Assembly: GCF_000472385.1 (NCBI RefSeq)
Contig: NZ_AWZU01000002.1
Span: forward strand, 124,001-188,000
DNA: 64,000 bases
Source of the DNA: Bradyrhizobium sp. ARR65
GTDB lineage: Bacteria; Pseudomonadota; Alphaproteobacteria; Rhizobiales; Xanthobacteraceae
Direction of reading: 5' to 3'
A model generated the notes under the pieces. It searched no databases. It was not told the DNA's origin and saw only the letters and a program-made list of their open reading frames with translations. Positions 17,711 through 27,107 of this stretch are shown in pieces. Numbering within the stretch: the first letter of the stretch is position 1; the number at the start of each line of letters is the position of its first letter. Made by a program: the position numbers and the translations under genes.

Positions 17711-19240
17711 ATGCAGACCGACCTGCCGACCGAATCCGATGTCGTCCTGATCGGTGCGGGCATCATGAGCTCGACCGTCGGGGTGTTCCTCAAGGAGCTC
17801 GAGCCGTCGTTCTCCATTGCCATGCTCGAGACGCTGGAGGATTGCGGGCTGGAAAGCTCGGAAGCCTGGAATAATGCTGGCACCGGGCACGCCGCCAATT
17901 GCGAAATGAACTACACGCCGGAACGGCCGGACGGCACTATCGACATCTCCAGAGCGCTGCAGGTTAACGTCGAGTTCGACCTGTCGCGGCAGTTCTGGGC
18001 ATACCTCGTCCGGAAGGGCGCGATCAGGGAGCCGCGTAGCTTCATCCATCCCGTGCCGCATATGAGCTTCGTCCATGGAGCCGCCAACGTTGCCTTTCTC
18101 AGGAAGAGATTTGGGGCGATGTCGGCCCACCACTGCTATGAGGGCATGGAGTACAGCGAGGATCGCAAGCGGATCGCCGATTGGGTGCCTCTGGTGATGG
18201 AGGGACGCAGCGATGACGAGCCCGTCGCGGCGACGCGGATCATCACGGGCACTGACGTCGACTATGGCGCGCTCACTCACCACCTGGTGCAGCATCTCCT
18301 CAAGCAGCCCCGGGTCACGGTCCATTACAAGCACCGGGTTACCAATCTGGTCCGCGCGGAGGATGGCCGCTGGCGGGTCGAGGTACAGGACCTAGAAAGC
18401 GGCGATGTCCGTCCGGTGACCGCCAAGTTCGTGTTCATCGGCGCGGGCGGCGGCGCGCTGCCGCTGCTGCAGAAATCCGGCATTCCGGAAGGAAGGGGCT
18501 ATGCCGGATTTCCCGTCAGCGGCATCTGGCTGCGCTGCGATGATCCCGAGATCAACAAGCGCCATCATGCCAAGGTCTATGGCAAGGCCGCGGTCGGTTC
18601 GCCACCGATGTCGGTGCCGCATCTCGACACACGCGTGATTGGCGGGAAGCACGAACTGCTGTTTGGGCCCTATGCCGGTTTCTCCAGCAAATTCCTCAAG
18701 CACGGCTCGTTGCTCGACCTCGTCGAGTCGGTCAGGCCGGCCAATCTCAAGCCGCTGCTGTCGGTCGCCCGCGACAATTTGGATCTGACCGAATATCTGA
18801 TCGAACAGGTGCTGCAGTCCGAAAGCCATCGGTTGGCGACGCTGGACGAATACTACCCGAAGGCCAATCCTAGGGATTGGAGGCTGCAGGTGGCCGGTCA
18901 GCGGGTTCAGATCATCAAGCCAGACGTCAGGCGCGGCGGCGTGCTGGAGTTTGGCACCGAACTCGTGGGTGCGGCAGACCACTCGATCGTCGCGCTGCTT
19001 GGAGCGTCGCCGGGGGCGTCCACCGCGGCATTTGTCGCAATCAGTGTCCTGCAAAAGTGTTTTGCCGACGAGCTGACGGCGAGCGCGTGGCTGCCGAAGC
19101 TGAAGGAGATGATTCCGTCCTACGGTATGTCGCTGATCGATGATGCCGCGCTCTGTAGAAACATCCGCGCGGAAACTGCGGGTGTTCTTCAGATCGAGAA
19201 TATAGCGCCGCCCGCGACCGGGCGCGCATCAGAGCAATGA
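17711..19240 (+). CDS. mqo: Malate:quinone oxidoreductase
   Basis: The 509-residue FAD-dependent enzyme oxidises malate to oxaloacetate and reduces membrane quinone, bypassing NAD-linked malate dehydrogenase. The N-terminal dinucleotide-binding motif is VVLIGAGIMSSTVG near residue 11, and AWNNAGTGHAANCEMNYTP near residue 56 is specific to Mqo. The C-terminal ALLGASPGASTAAFVA is also diagnostic. It is a peripheral inner-membrane protein of usual length. GAGGAAC seven bases before ATG 17711 supports the start. It follows fumC and a cupin and precedes the bd quinol oxidase, so malate made by fumarase can feed electrons straight into the quinol pool consumed by that oxidase. Confidence 0.96.
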   Translation: MQTDLPTESDVVLIGAGIMSSTVGVFLKELEPSFSIAMLETLEDCGLESSEAWNNAGTGHAANCEMNYTPERPDGTIDISRALQVNVEFDLSRQFWAYLVRKGAIREPRSFIHPVPHMSFVHGAANVAFLRKRFGAMSAHHCYEGMEYSEDRKRIADWVPLVMEGRSDDEPVAATRIITGTDVDYGALTHHLVQHLLKQPRVTVHYKHRVTNLVRAEDGRWRVEVQDLESGDVRPVTAKFVFIGAGGGALPLLQKSGIPEGRGYAGFPVSGIWLRCDDPEINKRHHAKVYGKAAVGSPPMSVPHLDTRVIGGKHELLFGPYAGFSSKFLKHGSLLDLVESVRPANLKPLLSVARDNLDLTEYLIEQVLQSESHRLATLDEYYPKANPRDWRLQVAGQRVQIIKPDVRRGGVLEFGTELVGAADHSIVALLGASPGASTAAFVAISVLQKCFADELTASAWLPKLKEMIPSYGMSLIDDAALCRNIRAETAGVLQIENIAPPATGRASEQ

Positions 19241-19298
19241 AGCTCGCAATCGAGGGGCTGGCCTGAAATCGTTTGAGAGAGCTGGAAGGAAATTTCGG

Positions 19299-20711
19299 AT
19301 GGACATGACGGCGCTCCTCCTGTCGCGGATACAGTTCGGCTTCACCATCTCCTTCCACATCATTTTCCCGTCTTTCACGATCGGTCTTGCCGCCTGGCTC
19401 ACCGTGCTTGAATCGATGCGTCTTGTGACGGGAAGGCCTGTCTACCAAACCCTGTTTGAGTTCTGGCTCAAGATATTCGGCGTTGCCTTCGGCCTCGGGG
19501 TCGTTTCCGGCGTCGTCATGGCGTTTCAATTCGGGACGAATTGGAGCGTGTTGTCGCGGATGTCCGGACCGATCCAGGGGCCGCTACTGTCCTACGAGAC
19601 GTTCACCGCATTTATGCTGGAGGCCGGCTTCTTCGGCGTCCTGATCTTTGGACGAAAGCGGGTTGCACCGGGGTTCTACCTGTTCTCGACGGCCATGGTC
19701 GCGGTGGGGACGACGCTTTCGGCATTCTGGATCATGACCAACAATAGCTGGATGCAGTTTCCGGTCGGTTATGCCTTCCGCGACGGCGCCTTTGTGCCCG
19801 ACGATTGGACGAAGATCATCTTCAACTCCGTCGTCTGGGTGCGCTTCCCGCACATGCTGCTGGCGTCCTACCTGACCGGCGCATTCTGCGTCGCGGCCAC
19901 TGGTGCATGGTATCTGCTGAGGCGAACCTACCGTGCCGAAGCGCGGATCATGCTTCGCATGGGACTATTCCTCGCCGCCGTCCTGATCCCGCTGCAACTC
20001 GTGTTCGGGCATCTGGTCGGCGACTATGTTCATCAACATCAGCCGGCGAAGTTCGCCGCGATCGAGGCACGCTGGCATGACGAGCAGCCGGCGTCAGAGG
20101 TGCTGATCGCGATTCCCGATTCCACGACGGAGACCAACAGGTTCGAGATCAAGATCCCGGTGCTCGGGAGCATCATCGGCAGCATGAGCCTGACTTCCAA
20201 GGAAATCGGATTGACGGACTTTCCGCCGGAAGACCGGCCACCGGTGTTCGTTCCCTTCATGACCTTCCGAATCATGGTCGGCTGCGGATTGATCATGCTG
20301 GCACTCGCCTGGCTCGGATCGTACTTGATGGCGAAGGGCCGGATCGAACGCAGCCGCCTGCTGCTCTGGCTCATCTTTCTAAGCTTCTCCTTGCCGTTCA
20401 TTGCGATCCTCACCGGCTGGTACACGGCTGAGATCGGACGCCAGCCGTGGACCGTCTATGGCGTGCTGCGCACGGCCGATGCGGTAACGCCTTTCCTGAC
20501 CGCGCCTGCCGCGATGACATCGCTAATCCTTTTCGGCGCTGTCTACGCCTTCATCTTCTCGTTCGGGACCTATTACATCTACCGTCTCTTGCGCGCTGGC
20601 CCGGTCGCCGCCGCTCCCAAGGCCTGGGAAACCGCGGTGCCCAGCCGGCCCATGTCGCTGGCGGACGGCGGGCCTGCCGCTGCTCGTGGTTATGTCGGTG
20701 CGGGAGAATAG
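19299..20711 (+). CDS. cydA: Cytochrome bd-type quinol oxidase subunit I (CioA-like, short Q-loop)
   Basis: The 470-residue subunit carries the haems and the quinol site of a bd-type terminal oxidase in the inner membrane. The b595 ligand corresponds to His20 in TISFHIIFP. ETFTAFMLEAGFFG has the conserved glutamates of the proton path, and GRQPW near residue 383 is the family signature. The periplasmic Q-loop is short compared with E. coli CydA (about 520 residues), which marks the cyanide-insensitive oxidase (CIO) subgroup. GGAAGG precedes ATG 19299. It is immediately followed by subunit II. The CydX-like third subunit and the CydDC assembly transporter are not seen in the window. Location after mqo suggests coupled malate-driven respiration. 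Confidence 0.95.
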   Translation: MDMTALLLSRIQFGFTISFHIIFPSFTIGLAAWLTVLESMRLVTGRPVYQTLFEFWLKIFGVAFGLGVVSGVVMAFQFGTNWSVLSRMSGPIQGPLLSYETFTAFMLEAGFFGVLIFGRKRVAPGFYLFSTAMVAVGTTLSAFWIMTNNSWMQFPVGYAFRDGAFVPDDWTKIIFNSVVWVRFPHMLLASYLTGAFCVAATGAWYLLRRTYRAEARIMLRMGLFLAAVLIPLQLVFGHLVGDYVHQHQPAKFAAIEARWHDEQPASEVLIAIPDSTTETNRFEIKIPVLGSIIGSMSLTSKEIGLTDFPPEDRPPVFVPFMTFRIMVGCGLIMLALAWLGSYLMAKGRIERSRLLLWLIFLSFSLPFIAILTGWYTAEIGRQPWTVYGVLRTADAVTPFLTAPAAMTSLILFGAVYAFIFSFGTYYIYRLLRAGPVAAAPKAWETAVPSRPMSLADGGPAAARGYVGAGE

Positions 20712-20713
20712 CC

Positions 20714-21700
20714 ATGGTGATGTTCTGGGTTGCTCTCCTCGCCATCAGCATTCTGATCTACCTGCTGCTGGATGGCTTCGATCTTGGAATCGGCATGCTC
20801 TTCGGTTTGACGAGAAGCGAGGCGAACCGAAGCGCGATGCTGAGCACCGTGGCGCCGGTCTGGGATGGCAACGAGACCTGGCTGGTGGTCTCCGGCGTGA
20901 TCCTCTGGGGAGCCTTTCCCGTGGCTTATTCCGTTCTGCTATCCGCCTTCTATGTGCCGGTCATCGTCATGCTGCTCGGCTTGATCCTGCGCGGGGTGGC
21001 CTTCGAATTCCGCAACAAGGCGCTGCGCACCCGCTGGATATGGGAGGCGGGCTTCGCCGGCGGCTCGCTTGCGGCGAGCTTCATGCAGGGCGCGATGGTT
21101 GGCGCCCTGGTGAGGGGATTGGCATTTGTCGACGGTGAATATACGGGCGGCGCGCTCGGCTGGCTGTCGCCATTCTCGCTGCTCTGTGGTGCCGGACTGT
21201 GCCTGGGTTACATGCTTCTCGGCGCCTGCTGGCTTGTCAGGAAGTGCGATGGCGTCGTGCGCGTGACGGCGCGCCGTCAGATACCGATCCTCGCAATGGG
21301 CGTGTTGGGATTCCTGATTCTTGTTTTTATTTATGCGCTTGCAGAACATCTGCCTATTCTGCACCGGTGGATCGACAGGCCATATCTGTTCGTCTTCCCG
21401 GCGATCGGCGCCGCTGCCGCGGCGGTGCTTGCAACCAGCATTCTGCGTCATAACGACTATTGGCCGTTTCACATGGTGTCGCTGATCTTCGCCTCCGCGT
21501 TCGGAACGCTGGCGCTGTCGTTCTGGCCCTATATGATCCCATTCGTTATCACGATTGATGAGGCGGCGGCGCCCCATTCCAGCCTCGCGTTCATGTTCTG
21601 GGGCGAGGGCCTCTTCGTGTTTCCGCTCCTTCTTGTGTACACCGCGGTCGGTTATCGCGTCTTTCGCGGCAAGGTCGGACCTGTCGTCGGTCACTATTGA
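20714..21700 (+). CDS. cydB: Cytochrome bd-type quinol oxidase subunit II
   Basis: This 328-residue inner-membrane protein is the second core subunit, a structural partner of CydA with about eight helices. The opening LLLDGFDLGIGMLFGL and the WDGNETWLVVSGVILWGAFP segment are characteristic of CydB/CioB. The ATG at 20714 is two bases after the CydA stop codon, so translation is coupled. A length near 330 fits the CIO type, which is shorter than E. coli CydB. I see no hairpin directly after it; the next 540 bases are non-coding before a response regulator gene. Confidence 0.95.
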   Translation: MVMFWVALLAISILIYLLLDGFDLGIGMLFGLTRSEANRSAMLSTVAPVWDGNETWLVVSGVILWGAFPVAYSVLLSAFYVPVIVMLLGLILRGVAFEFRNKALRTRWIWEAGFAGGSLAASFMQGAMVGALVRGLAFVDGEYTGGALGWLSPFSLLCGAGLCLGYMLLGACWLVRKCDGVVRVTARRQIPILAMGVLGFLILVFIYALAEHLPILHRWIDRPYLFVFPAIGAAAAAVLATSILRHNDYWPFHMVSLIFASAFGTLALSFWPYMIPFVITIDEAAAPHSSLAFMFWGEGLFVFPLLLVYTAVGYRVFRGKVGPVVGHY

Positions 21701-22242
21701 CGCAGCGAGGGCCGCTCGCGAGCTGGTTCAGGAGCAACTGAACGGACCCGCTCAGGCAAGACAGCCGTACCGCGGCATCGATATTCGGCTGCGGCCGATC
21801 GACGCGTTTGCACCCGTTCCCGCAAAGCTTCTTTCGCGTTCCATTAATTCCGCGAGCATTTGCGGATCGGGACTTGGCTTTGCCGGAATCCCCGTCGGCA
21901 GGGGGTGATGATCGAAAACGAAGCGGGATGAATAGGTTAGGCCTGCATCGGGAGCACCCCCCAGAAATCCAGGATGTTCACGGCACCCGCGGCACGCCAG
22001 ATTTATCTGAATCCTAGGCAGACAGCCCTTTCACAACGGGCCATTGTGACCAGGGGGAGACATACCAAAAGCTCGGCTTGCTATGACCGGAATGAGGAGC
22101 TGGCAGCCGTGCTGCAATTGCGAATGCTCCCAGAGTTGTTCTAGTTTCTGAGACCAAGTCTTGGGACCACCATGATTGTTGTGAGAAGTTCGCCTCCGAA
22201 AGCCCGGTCGTTCTTTTTGGCAATTGCGCCCTGAGCCCGCCT
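21701..22242. other. Intergenic stretch with no recognised gene
   Basis: This 542-base gap between cydB and the response regulator shows no convincing coding frame on either strand, and no tRNA-like or repeat structure that I recognise. It probably holds the promoter for the two-component genes. A short CACAA...TTGTG inverted pair near 22032-22048 is the only symmetry I noted, and it is too weak to call. Confidence 0.5.
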
Positions 22243-22911
22243 ATGTCGAAGCCGTCTGCTGCGTCCACCCCGCCCGCAGGCTGCGTGAGTGGCCTGGATG
22301 CGATGGTATTCATCGTCGACGATGACGAGAGCGTCAGAATAGCACTCTCCAATCTGCTGCACTCGGTCGGCCTCGAGGTCCAGGAATTTGCCTCGGCCGC
22401 CGAACTGTTGCGGAGCAAACTTCCAGAAGTGGCAAGCTGCCTTGTGCTCGACATCAGGCTGCCGGGATTGAGCGGGCTTGATCTTCAGCTCGAACTGGCG
22501 AAGGCGAGCATTCGCGTCCCGATCATCTTCATGACCGGCCACGGCGATATCCCGATGAGCGTCAGGGCCATGAAAGGTGGCGCGGTCGATTTCCTGACCA
22601 AGCCGTTCCGCGATCAGGATATGCTCGATGCCGTTGCGACGGCGATAGAGCGCGACCGGAGGAGACGTGAGGCTGAACGGTCCCTCCTTGCGTTGCGAGC
22701 CCTTTATGAAACGTTGACAGATCGCGAGCGCGAGATCTTCAGCCTGGTAGTGGCCGGGCTCATGAACAAGCAGATCGCGGCGGAGATCGGCGTCGCCGAG
22801 ATTACGGTGAAAATCCATCGCGGACGTGTCATGAAGAAGATGGGCGCAAGATCACTGGCCGATCTGGTCAGGATGGCCGAGGCGATCGGAATAAGCCCGA
22901 TGAAGATCTAA
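22243..22911 (+). CDS. FixJ/NarL-type response regulator
   Basis: The 222-residue protein has a receiver domain (about 21-135) and a LuxR-type helix-turn-helix (about 155-215). Phosphorylation site Asp70 lies in LVLDIRLPG, the acidic cluster is VDDDES at 26-30, and the switch residues are in FMTGHGD and LTKPF. The DNA-binding part reads LTDREREIFSLVVAGLMNKQIA. The overall form matches FixJ and its relatives in rhizobia. ATG 22243 lacks a good ribosome binding site; ATG 22303, just before VFIVDDDES, is an alternative. It is the first of three same-strand signalling genes. The PAS kinase at 23493 is the obvious candidate partner, and the targets may include the flanking respiratory or oxalate/formate genes. 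Confidence 0.9.
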   Translation: MSKPSAASTPPAGCVSGLDAMVFIVDDDESVRIALSNLLHSVGLEVQEFASAAELLRSKLPEVASCLVLDIRLPGLSGLDLQLELAKASIRVPIIFMTGHGDIPMSVRAMKGGAVDFLTKPFRDQDMLDAVATAIERDRRRREAERSLLALRALYETLTDREREIFSLVVAGLMNKQIAAEIGVAEITVKIHRGRVMKKMGARSLADLVRMAEAIGISPMKI

Positions 22912-22995
22912 GGGGTTGCGAAACCTAAGTATAATTTCCCGATCCTCCGGCTGTACGCAGATTGTTGGCGGGCCACCTTCCGAAGGATCGCTAAC

Positions 22996-23388
22996 TTGCC
23001 GCAGCCTCCGATGATTTCCATCATCGATGACGATGCGTCTGTTCGCGCCGCCGTTGAAAACCTTTTGAGCTCGCTGGGATACCTTGCCTACAGTTTCGGT
23101 TCGGCCGAAGAATTTCTTCAATCGGAGCGCCTGCACGATACCGAATGCGTGATCGCCGACATCAATATGCCTGTGGTAAACGGCTTCGAGCTTTTGGTTC
23201 GATTTCGTGAGCTTGGAAAAGGCGTGCCATTCATCTTCATCACGGCGTTTCCGGACGAGGCCATATCGGAAAAGATTTTGAGTGCCGAGGCCACCTGGCT
23301 TTTGACGAAGCCTTTTGAAAAGGACAGCCTGATTCAGAAACTCGAAAGTGCCTTGCTGCACGCCCAAAATGGCGGGTCCGGCGATTAG
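22996..23388 (+). CDS. Single-domain response regulator (CheY-like receiver)
   Basis: This protein of about 130 residues is a receiver domain only, with no output domain. The acidic triad DDD is at 11-13, the phospho-acceptor Asp55 is in VIADINMPV, and the switch Thr and Lys are in FITAFPDE and LTKPFEKD. The start is probably TTG 22996, with GAAGGA about nine bases upstream; ATG 23011 is the alternative and keeps the whole fold. It lies between the FixJ-like regulator and the PAS kinase. Stand-alone receivers in rhizobial clusters often act as phosphate sinks or modulators for the kinase, which I infer here. Confidence 0.87.
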   Translation: MPQPPMISIIDDDASVRAAVENLLSSLGYLAYSFGSAEEFLQSERLHDTECVIADINMPVVNGFELLVRFRELGKGVPFIFITAFPDEAISEKILSAEATWLLTKPFEKDSLIQKLESALLHAQNGGSGD

Positions 23389-23492
23389 CCGATGGGGTGG
23401 TCTCGCTCAAAAACTGCAAGAGGATTGAAGCGCCTATACCCCTCGTGGTGCTGTCCGAGACCGCACCATGAGCTGACGAGAGGAACCGTCGA

Positions 23493-25490
23493 ATGAACGA
23501 GGGCCGAGGTAGCGGTGGTGCAAGCCCTTCGGGTCTATTTGTCGAACTGCCAGGCATGACGCTTCGCTCGGGATGCGAACCGTCGCTTTCAAAGCACAAC
23601 GCCGCAGCCATGGCGCGGATTTCGTCAACGCTCCTGCGCTACGTCGTGGCGGTCCTCTCGATCGCCGCTGCACTCTTGGCCGCGAAGGCTTCTGTTTCCT
23701 TCCTGAACACAGAGCCATTCGTATCCTTGTTTCTCTGCTCAATCCTGTTTTCCGCGTGGTTTGGCGGGCTCGGTCCAGGGCTGTTGGCCACCGCGCTGGC
23801 TGGGCTTGCTTTTGACTACTATCTGTTGCCGCCGATCGGTTCCTTCGCCATCGCCTCGAAAGATGCGGTGCGCCTGATTGTCTTTTTCGTGCCAGCTCTG
23901 TTCGTGGTGGGGCTGACCGTCGCCCAGAGAAACGTGGCGATATCCCTGCAACGATCTCGACGCCAACTGGCGGTCGCCCTTGAAGAGCAAAGAAAGACCG
24001 AGGCAAGCTTGGCGCGCAGCGAGATGTCGCTGGCCGAGGCGCAGCGACTGAGCCAAACGGGCAGCTTTGGATGGAAGGTCGCCACCGGCGAACTCATCTG
24101 GTCCGCGGAGACCTTCCGCATCTTTGGATACAGTCCATCGGTAACTCCGACTTTGGATCTTGTCGTCGATCGGGTTCACCCGGCTGACCGTGCTTTGGTG
24201 CGGGAGAACATCGGACGCGCCTCCAGCGAGAAAAGGGACTTCGATTACGAATTTCGACTGTTGATGCCGGACGGAACAGAGAAGCGTGTGCGCGCCTTGG
24301 CCCATGCGGCGAAGGACGCGCAGAGCGGGTTCGAATTTATTGGCGCGGTGATGGATATCACGGCCGCAAAGCAGACTGAACTCGAGTTGCGGCAAAGCGA
24401 GCAGCGCTTCCGTGACTTCGCGGAAACTGCGTCCGACTGGTTCTGGGAGACCGATCGGGATCATCGTCTGATCAGGGTGTCGCGGGAGTCCAGAATAGTG
24501 CGCGAGGGAATCGGCGTGGCGCCTTGGGAGTTCGCCGCTGACCGCGACGAAGAGCCGGAAAAATGGCGCGATCACTTCGCCGATCTCGCGGCGCGCAAGC
24601 CATTTCGAGAATTCAGGTTTCGAAGTGTTCGTGACGGTGGCCCCACAGCTCATCTTTCCGTGAGCGGCAAACCCGTCTTCGATTCGGCGGGCGAGTTCCT
24701 GGGGTATCGCGGCGTGGCCAGCGACATAACGGCGCGCATGCGTGGTGAACAGGCCGAAGCGGCGCTGCGGAGCGCCCAGACGGATCTCGCCCATGCCGCG
24801 CGCGTGATTGCCCTTGGCGAGTTGACCACCTCGATTGCTCATGAAGTGAACCAGCCGCTCGCGGCGATTCTGTCCAACGCCGAGGCGTGCCTGCGCTGGC
24901 TCGATCGGGGGCCGGACCACGTGGGTTCCGCGCGCCGCTCCATCGAGTGGATCGTCAAGGATGTCAATCGCGCGGCCGAGGTCATCGGGCGCGTTCGGTC
25001 CCTTGCGAGAAAGACTGACACCGAGCGAAAGATTTTCGACATAAATGAGGTGATCAAGGAAGTCAGCCTGCTGCTCAGACGAGAGCTGGCGGAAAACAGG
25101 ATCCTGTTCGGCCTGCAACTGTCGCCGGAGCAACTGATCGTCCGGGCCGATCGGGTTCAATTGCAGCAGGTCATCATGAACCTGCTGATGAATGGAATCG
25201 AGGCAATGCAATCGGTCAGCGATCGGCCACGTGAAATGGAAATACGATCGCAACGCAATGAGGCAGGCGACATTCTCGTCGTCGTCGAGGATCGCGGCAT
25301 CGGCTTCTCCAGCGAAAATTCAGAGCGGCTCTTCAACGCGTTCTTTACGACCAAGCCGAGGGGGCTCGGCTTGGGTCTTTCGATTTGCCGCTCGATTCTC
25401 GAGTCTCACGGCGGACACCTGTCGGCGTTCCGCAGGTCGGGGCCCGGGTCAGCCTTCCAATTCACCCTGCCGCTCCATCAATCCGAGTGA
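23493..25490 (+). CDS. PAS-domain sensor histidine kinase with DUF4118-type membrane domain
   Basis: The 665-residue kinase has an N-terminal membrane segment of four helices (about 45-150) like the KdpD/DUF4118 domain. A coiled linker follows, then two PAS domains (about 190-300 and 310-420), with the first ending in FIGAVMDITAAK and the second in YRGVASDITARM. The HisKA phosphoacceptor is His450 in SIAHEVNQPLAAIL. The HATPase domain has its N box in LMNGIEAM, GIGF and GLGLGLSICRSI. The last module is FixL/DctB-like. I see no haem-binding histidine that would make the PAS an evident oxygen sensor, so the signal is unknown. GAGGAAC six bases upstream supports ATG 23493. The two upstream receivers are its likely partners. 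Confidence 0.92.
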   Translation: MNEGRGSGGASPSGLFVELPGMTLRSGCEPSLSKHNAAAMARISSTLLRYVVAVLSIAAALLAAKASVSFLNTEPFVSLFLCSILFSAWFGGLGPGLLATALAGLAFDYYLLPPIGSFAIASKDAVRLIVFFVPALFVVGLTVAQRNVAISLQRSRRQLAVALEEQRKTEASLARSEMSLAEAQRLSQTGSFGWKVATGELIWSAETFRIFGYSPSVTPTLDLVVDRVHPADRALVRENIGRASSEKRDFDYEFRLLMPDGTEKRVRALAHAAKDAQSGFEFIGAVMDITAAKQTELELRQSEQRFRDFAETASDWFWETDRDHRLIRVSRESRIVREGIGVAPWEFAADRDEEPEKWRDHFADLAARKPFREFRFRSVRDGGPTAHLSVSGKPVFDSAGEFLGYRGVASDITARMRGEQAEAALRSAQTDLAHAARVIALGELTTSIAHEVNQPLAAILSNAEACLRWLDRGPDHVGSARRSIEWIVKDVNRAAEVIGRVRSLARKTDTERKIFDINEVIKEVSLLLRRELAENRILFGLQLSPEQLIVRADRVQLQQVIMNLLMNGIEAMQSVSDRPREMEIRSQRNEAGDILVVVEDRGIGFSSENSERLFNAFFTTKPRGLGLGLSICRSILESHGGHLSAFRRSGPGSAFQFTLPLHQSE

Positions 25491-25580
25491 GGGCTCGCGA
25501 AGCGACCGTCCTTCGCATCGTTCGAACGGTCCAGGTTCTGGCTGAGCTCGCCCGAGCGGCGCGTCGTCCCGTTGCGGTCC

Positions 25581-26828
25581 CTATGCGATCTTCGGCATCA
25601 CGCCAGGGCTGTTGTCGGGCCACTTCGCAATGCTCGCTTCGTCGACGTTGAGATGCTGGGCAACCAACTTGGGTGGCGTATGCGTGAGCCAGTTGGACAG
25701 CGAAATTTCCTCGTAACGTGGCGCGCGAAACACGCCGATGAATTGCAGGTCGGTGTCGCCGACGTTTTCGACATAATGTCCGTAGTTGCGCCTCACATAG
25801 CCGATGTCGCCGGCGGCGAAGTCCATTGTGAGTGCGTTCGGCCCCGTATTGAAGACTGTCATGCGCGCCTTGCCCTTGATGTAGTATTGCCATTCGTCGG
25901 CGTTCGGATGCCAATGCATCTCGCGCACACCGCCAGGTTTGACGGTAACGAGCGCCGCCGCGACCGTCTGGGACACATTGAAGTTGGTGCTATCAGCAAC
26001 ATGGATCGTGCCCGCGTCGGACTGCCTGACCGGGCGCGAGCCTTCGAGCGAGAAAACGAACGGATGGGGCGGGGTGATGGCATTCCTGCTGATCGCGGCG
26101 CGATCGGCTGCGAGGTCGCCGGGGACCGTACCTTGGAAAATCCAGAGGTTATGAAGCGGGATCTTTGCAAAATTGTCTGCCGGAACGCCGAAGTTCTTCG
26201 CCAGCACCTCGGGCGGAGTGTGCGCGAACCAGTCGGACAGCAGCAGCGTGTTGAACTCGTTGGCATGGCCATCATCGAAGCAGATCACGAACTCGCAACC
26301 ATCAGGACCAAGGCCCTGCAGCGAATGCGGCGTGCCTGCCGGGAAATACCAGAGATCGCCTGTCTTCACGTCGGCGACATAGGGGCGTCCTTGTGCATCG
26401 AGCACAGTCACGCGGCAATTGCCGTAAGTCATGATCGCCCACTCGGCGGCCTGATGCCAGTGCAACTCGCGAATGCCGCCGGCGGTCAGACGCATGTTGA
26501 CGCCGGATATCTCTTTCGAGATCGCGAAATCCTCGACCGTAACCTGCCGCGCCCAGCCGCCGTTCTGGATCCGCTTCGGCGCATTGTTGAACGAGGCCCA
26601 GGTCATGGGCATGCCGCCTACGTCGGTTGCCGGCGGAAATTGCGCTGATGGGAATTCTTTGGCAATAGCCGGATTCTGGGGACCGGGATCGGCAAGCGTT
26701 CCCGGCGCCTTGGCGTTGATCGCGCCCTGGGGAGGCTCATCCGGATTGCCGAAGGTGGCAGCGCGCGCGGACGCGGTCATTGCCGCTCCAAGGGCCGATG
26801 CTGCCAACATGTTTCGTCGTGAAAGCAT
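25581..26828 (-). CDS. Bicupin oxalate decarboxylase family protein, Tat-exported
   Basis: The 415-residue protein has two cupin domains and a twin-arginine signal (SRRNMLAASALGAAM), so it should be folded, metal-loaded and exported. Each domain keeps a manganese site: His123, His125, Glu129 and His168 in the first, and His305, His307, Glu312 and His351 in the second. Oxalate decarboxylase converts oxalate to formate and CO2. The active-site lid that reads SENS in Bacillus OxdC reads Asn-Glu-Phe-Asn here (190-193). The catalytic glutamate is kept, which argues for decarboxylase rather than oxidase activity. The start at ATG 26828 has GGAG eight bases upstream. The gene is divergent from a YdeP/FdhF-type gene that could use the formate. 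Confidence 0.88.
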   Translation of the reverse strand: MLSRRNMLAASALGAAMTASARAATFGNPDEPPQGAINAKAPGTLADPGPQNPAIAKEFPSAQFPPATDVGGMPMTWASFNNAPKRIQNGGWARQVTVEDFAISKEISGVNMRLTAGGIRELHWHQAAEWAIMTYGNCRVTVLDAQGRPYVADVKTGDLWYFPAGTPHSLQGLGPDGCEFVICFDDGHANEFNTLLLSDWFAHTPPEVLAKNFGVPADNFAKIPLHNLWIFQGTVPGDLAADRAAISRNAITPPHPFVFSLEGSRPVRQSDAGTIHVADSTNFNVSQTVAAALVTVKPGGVREMHWHPNADEWQYYIKGKARMTVFNTGPNALTMDFAAGDIGYVRRNYGHYVENVGDTDLQFIGVFRAPRYEEISLSNWLTHTPPKLVAQHLNVDEASIAKWPDNSPGVMPKIA

Positions 26829-27107
26829 AAGCGCCACTCCAAATAAGGATCGATGAAACCAGGCCGGGCTCTGCTTGCCTCGCTTGCAAAACTAAGCGTC
26901 CTCGCCACGCTTTGCTTTCCCAAACAGCGGGTTTTTCCCGGAAAGCACTGCCGGATTGCCGACCTGACGCGTCGCGGGTTTGTCGGAAAGGAAGGCTGTG
27001 CAAGCCGCTAGGTGCAATCAGAGAAGACACAGGTCGTTTTTGTAAGACATCGATCCGGAGCCAGCGCTTAAATCTCTCAGCGACCACCACCTTTAAAGGC
27101 AGCTCCG

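Noticed and set aside
23739..25253. A long open frame of about 500 codons on the minus strand opposite the PAS histidine kinase
   Set aside because: It is antisense to a clear kinase, has no domain I recognise and is rich in Arg, Gln and His, as expected of a mirror frame in GC-rich DNA.
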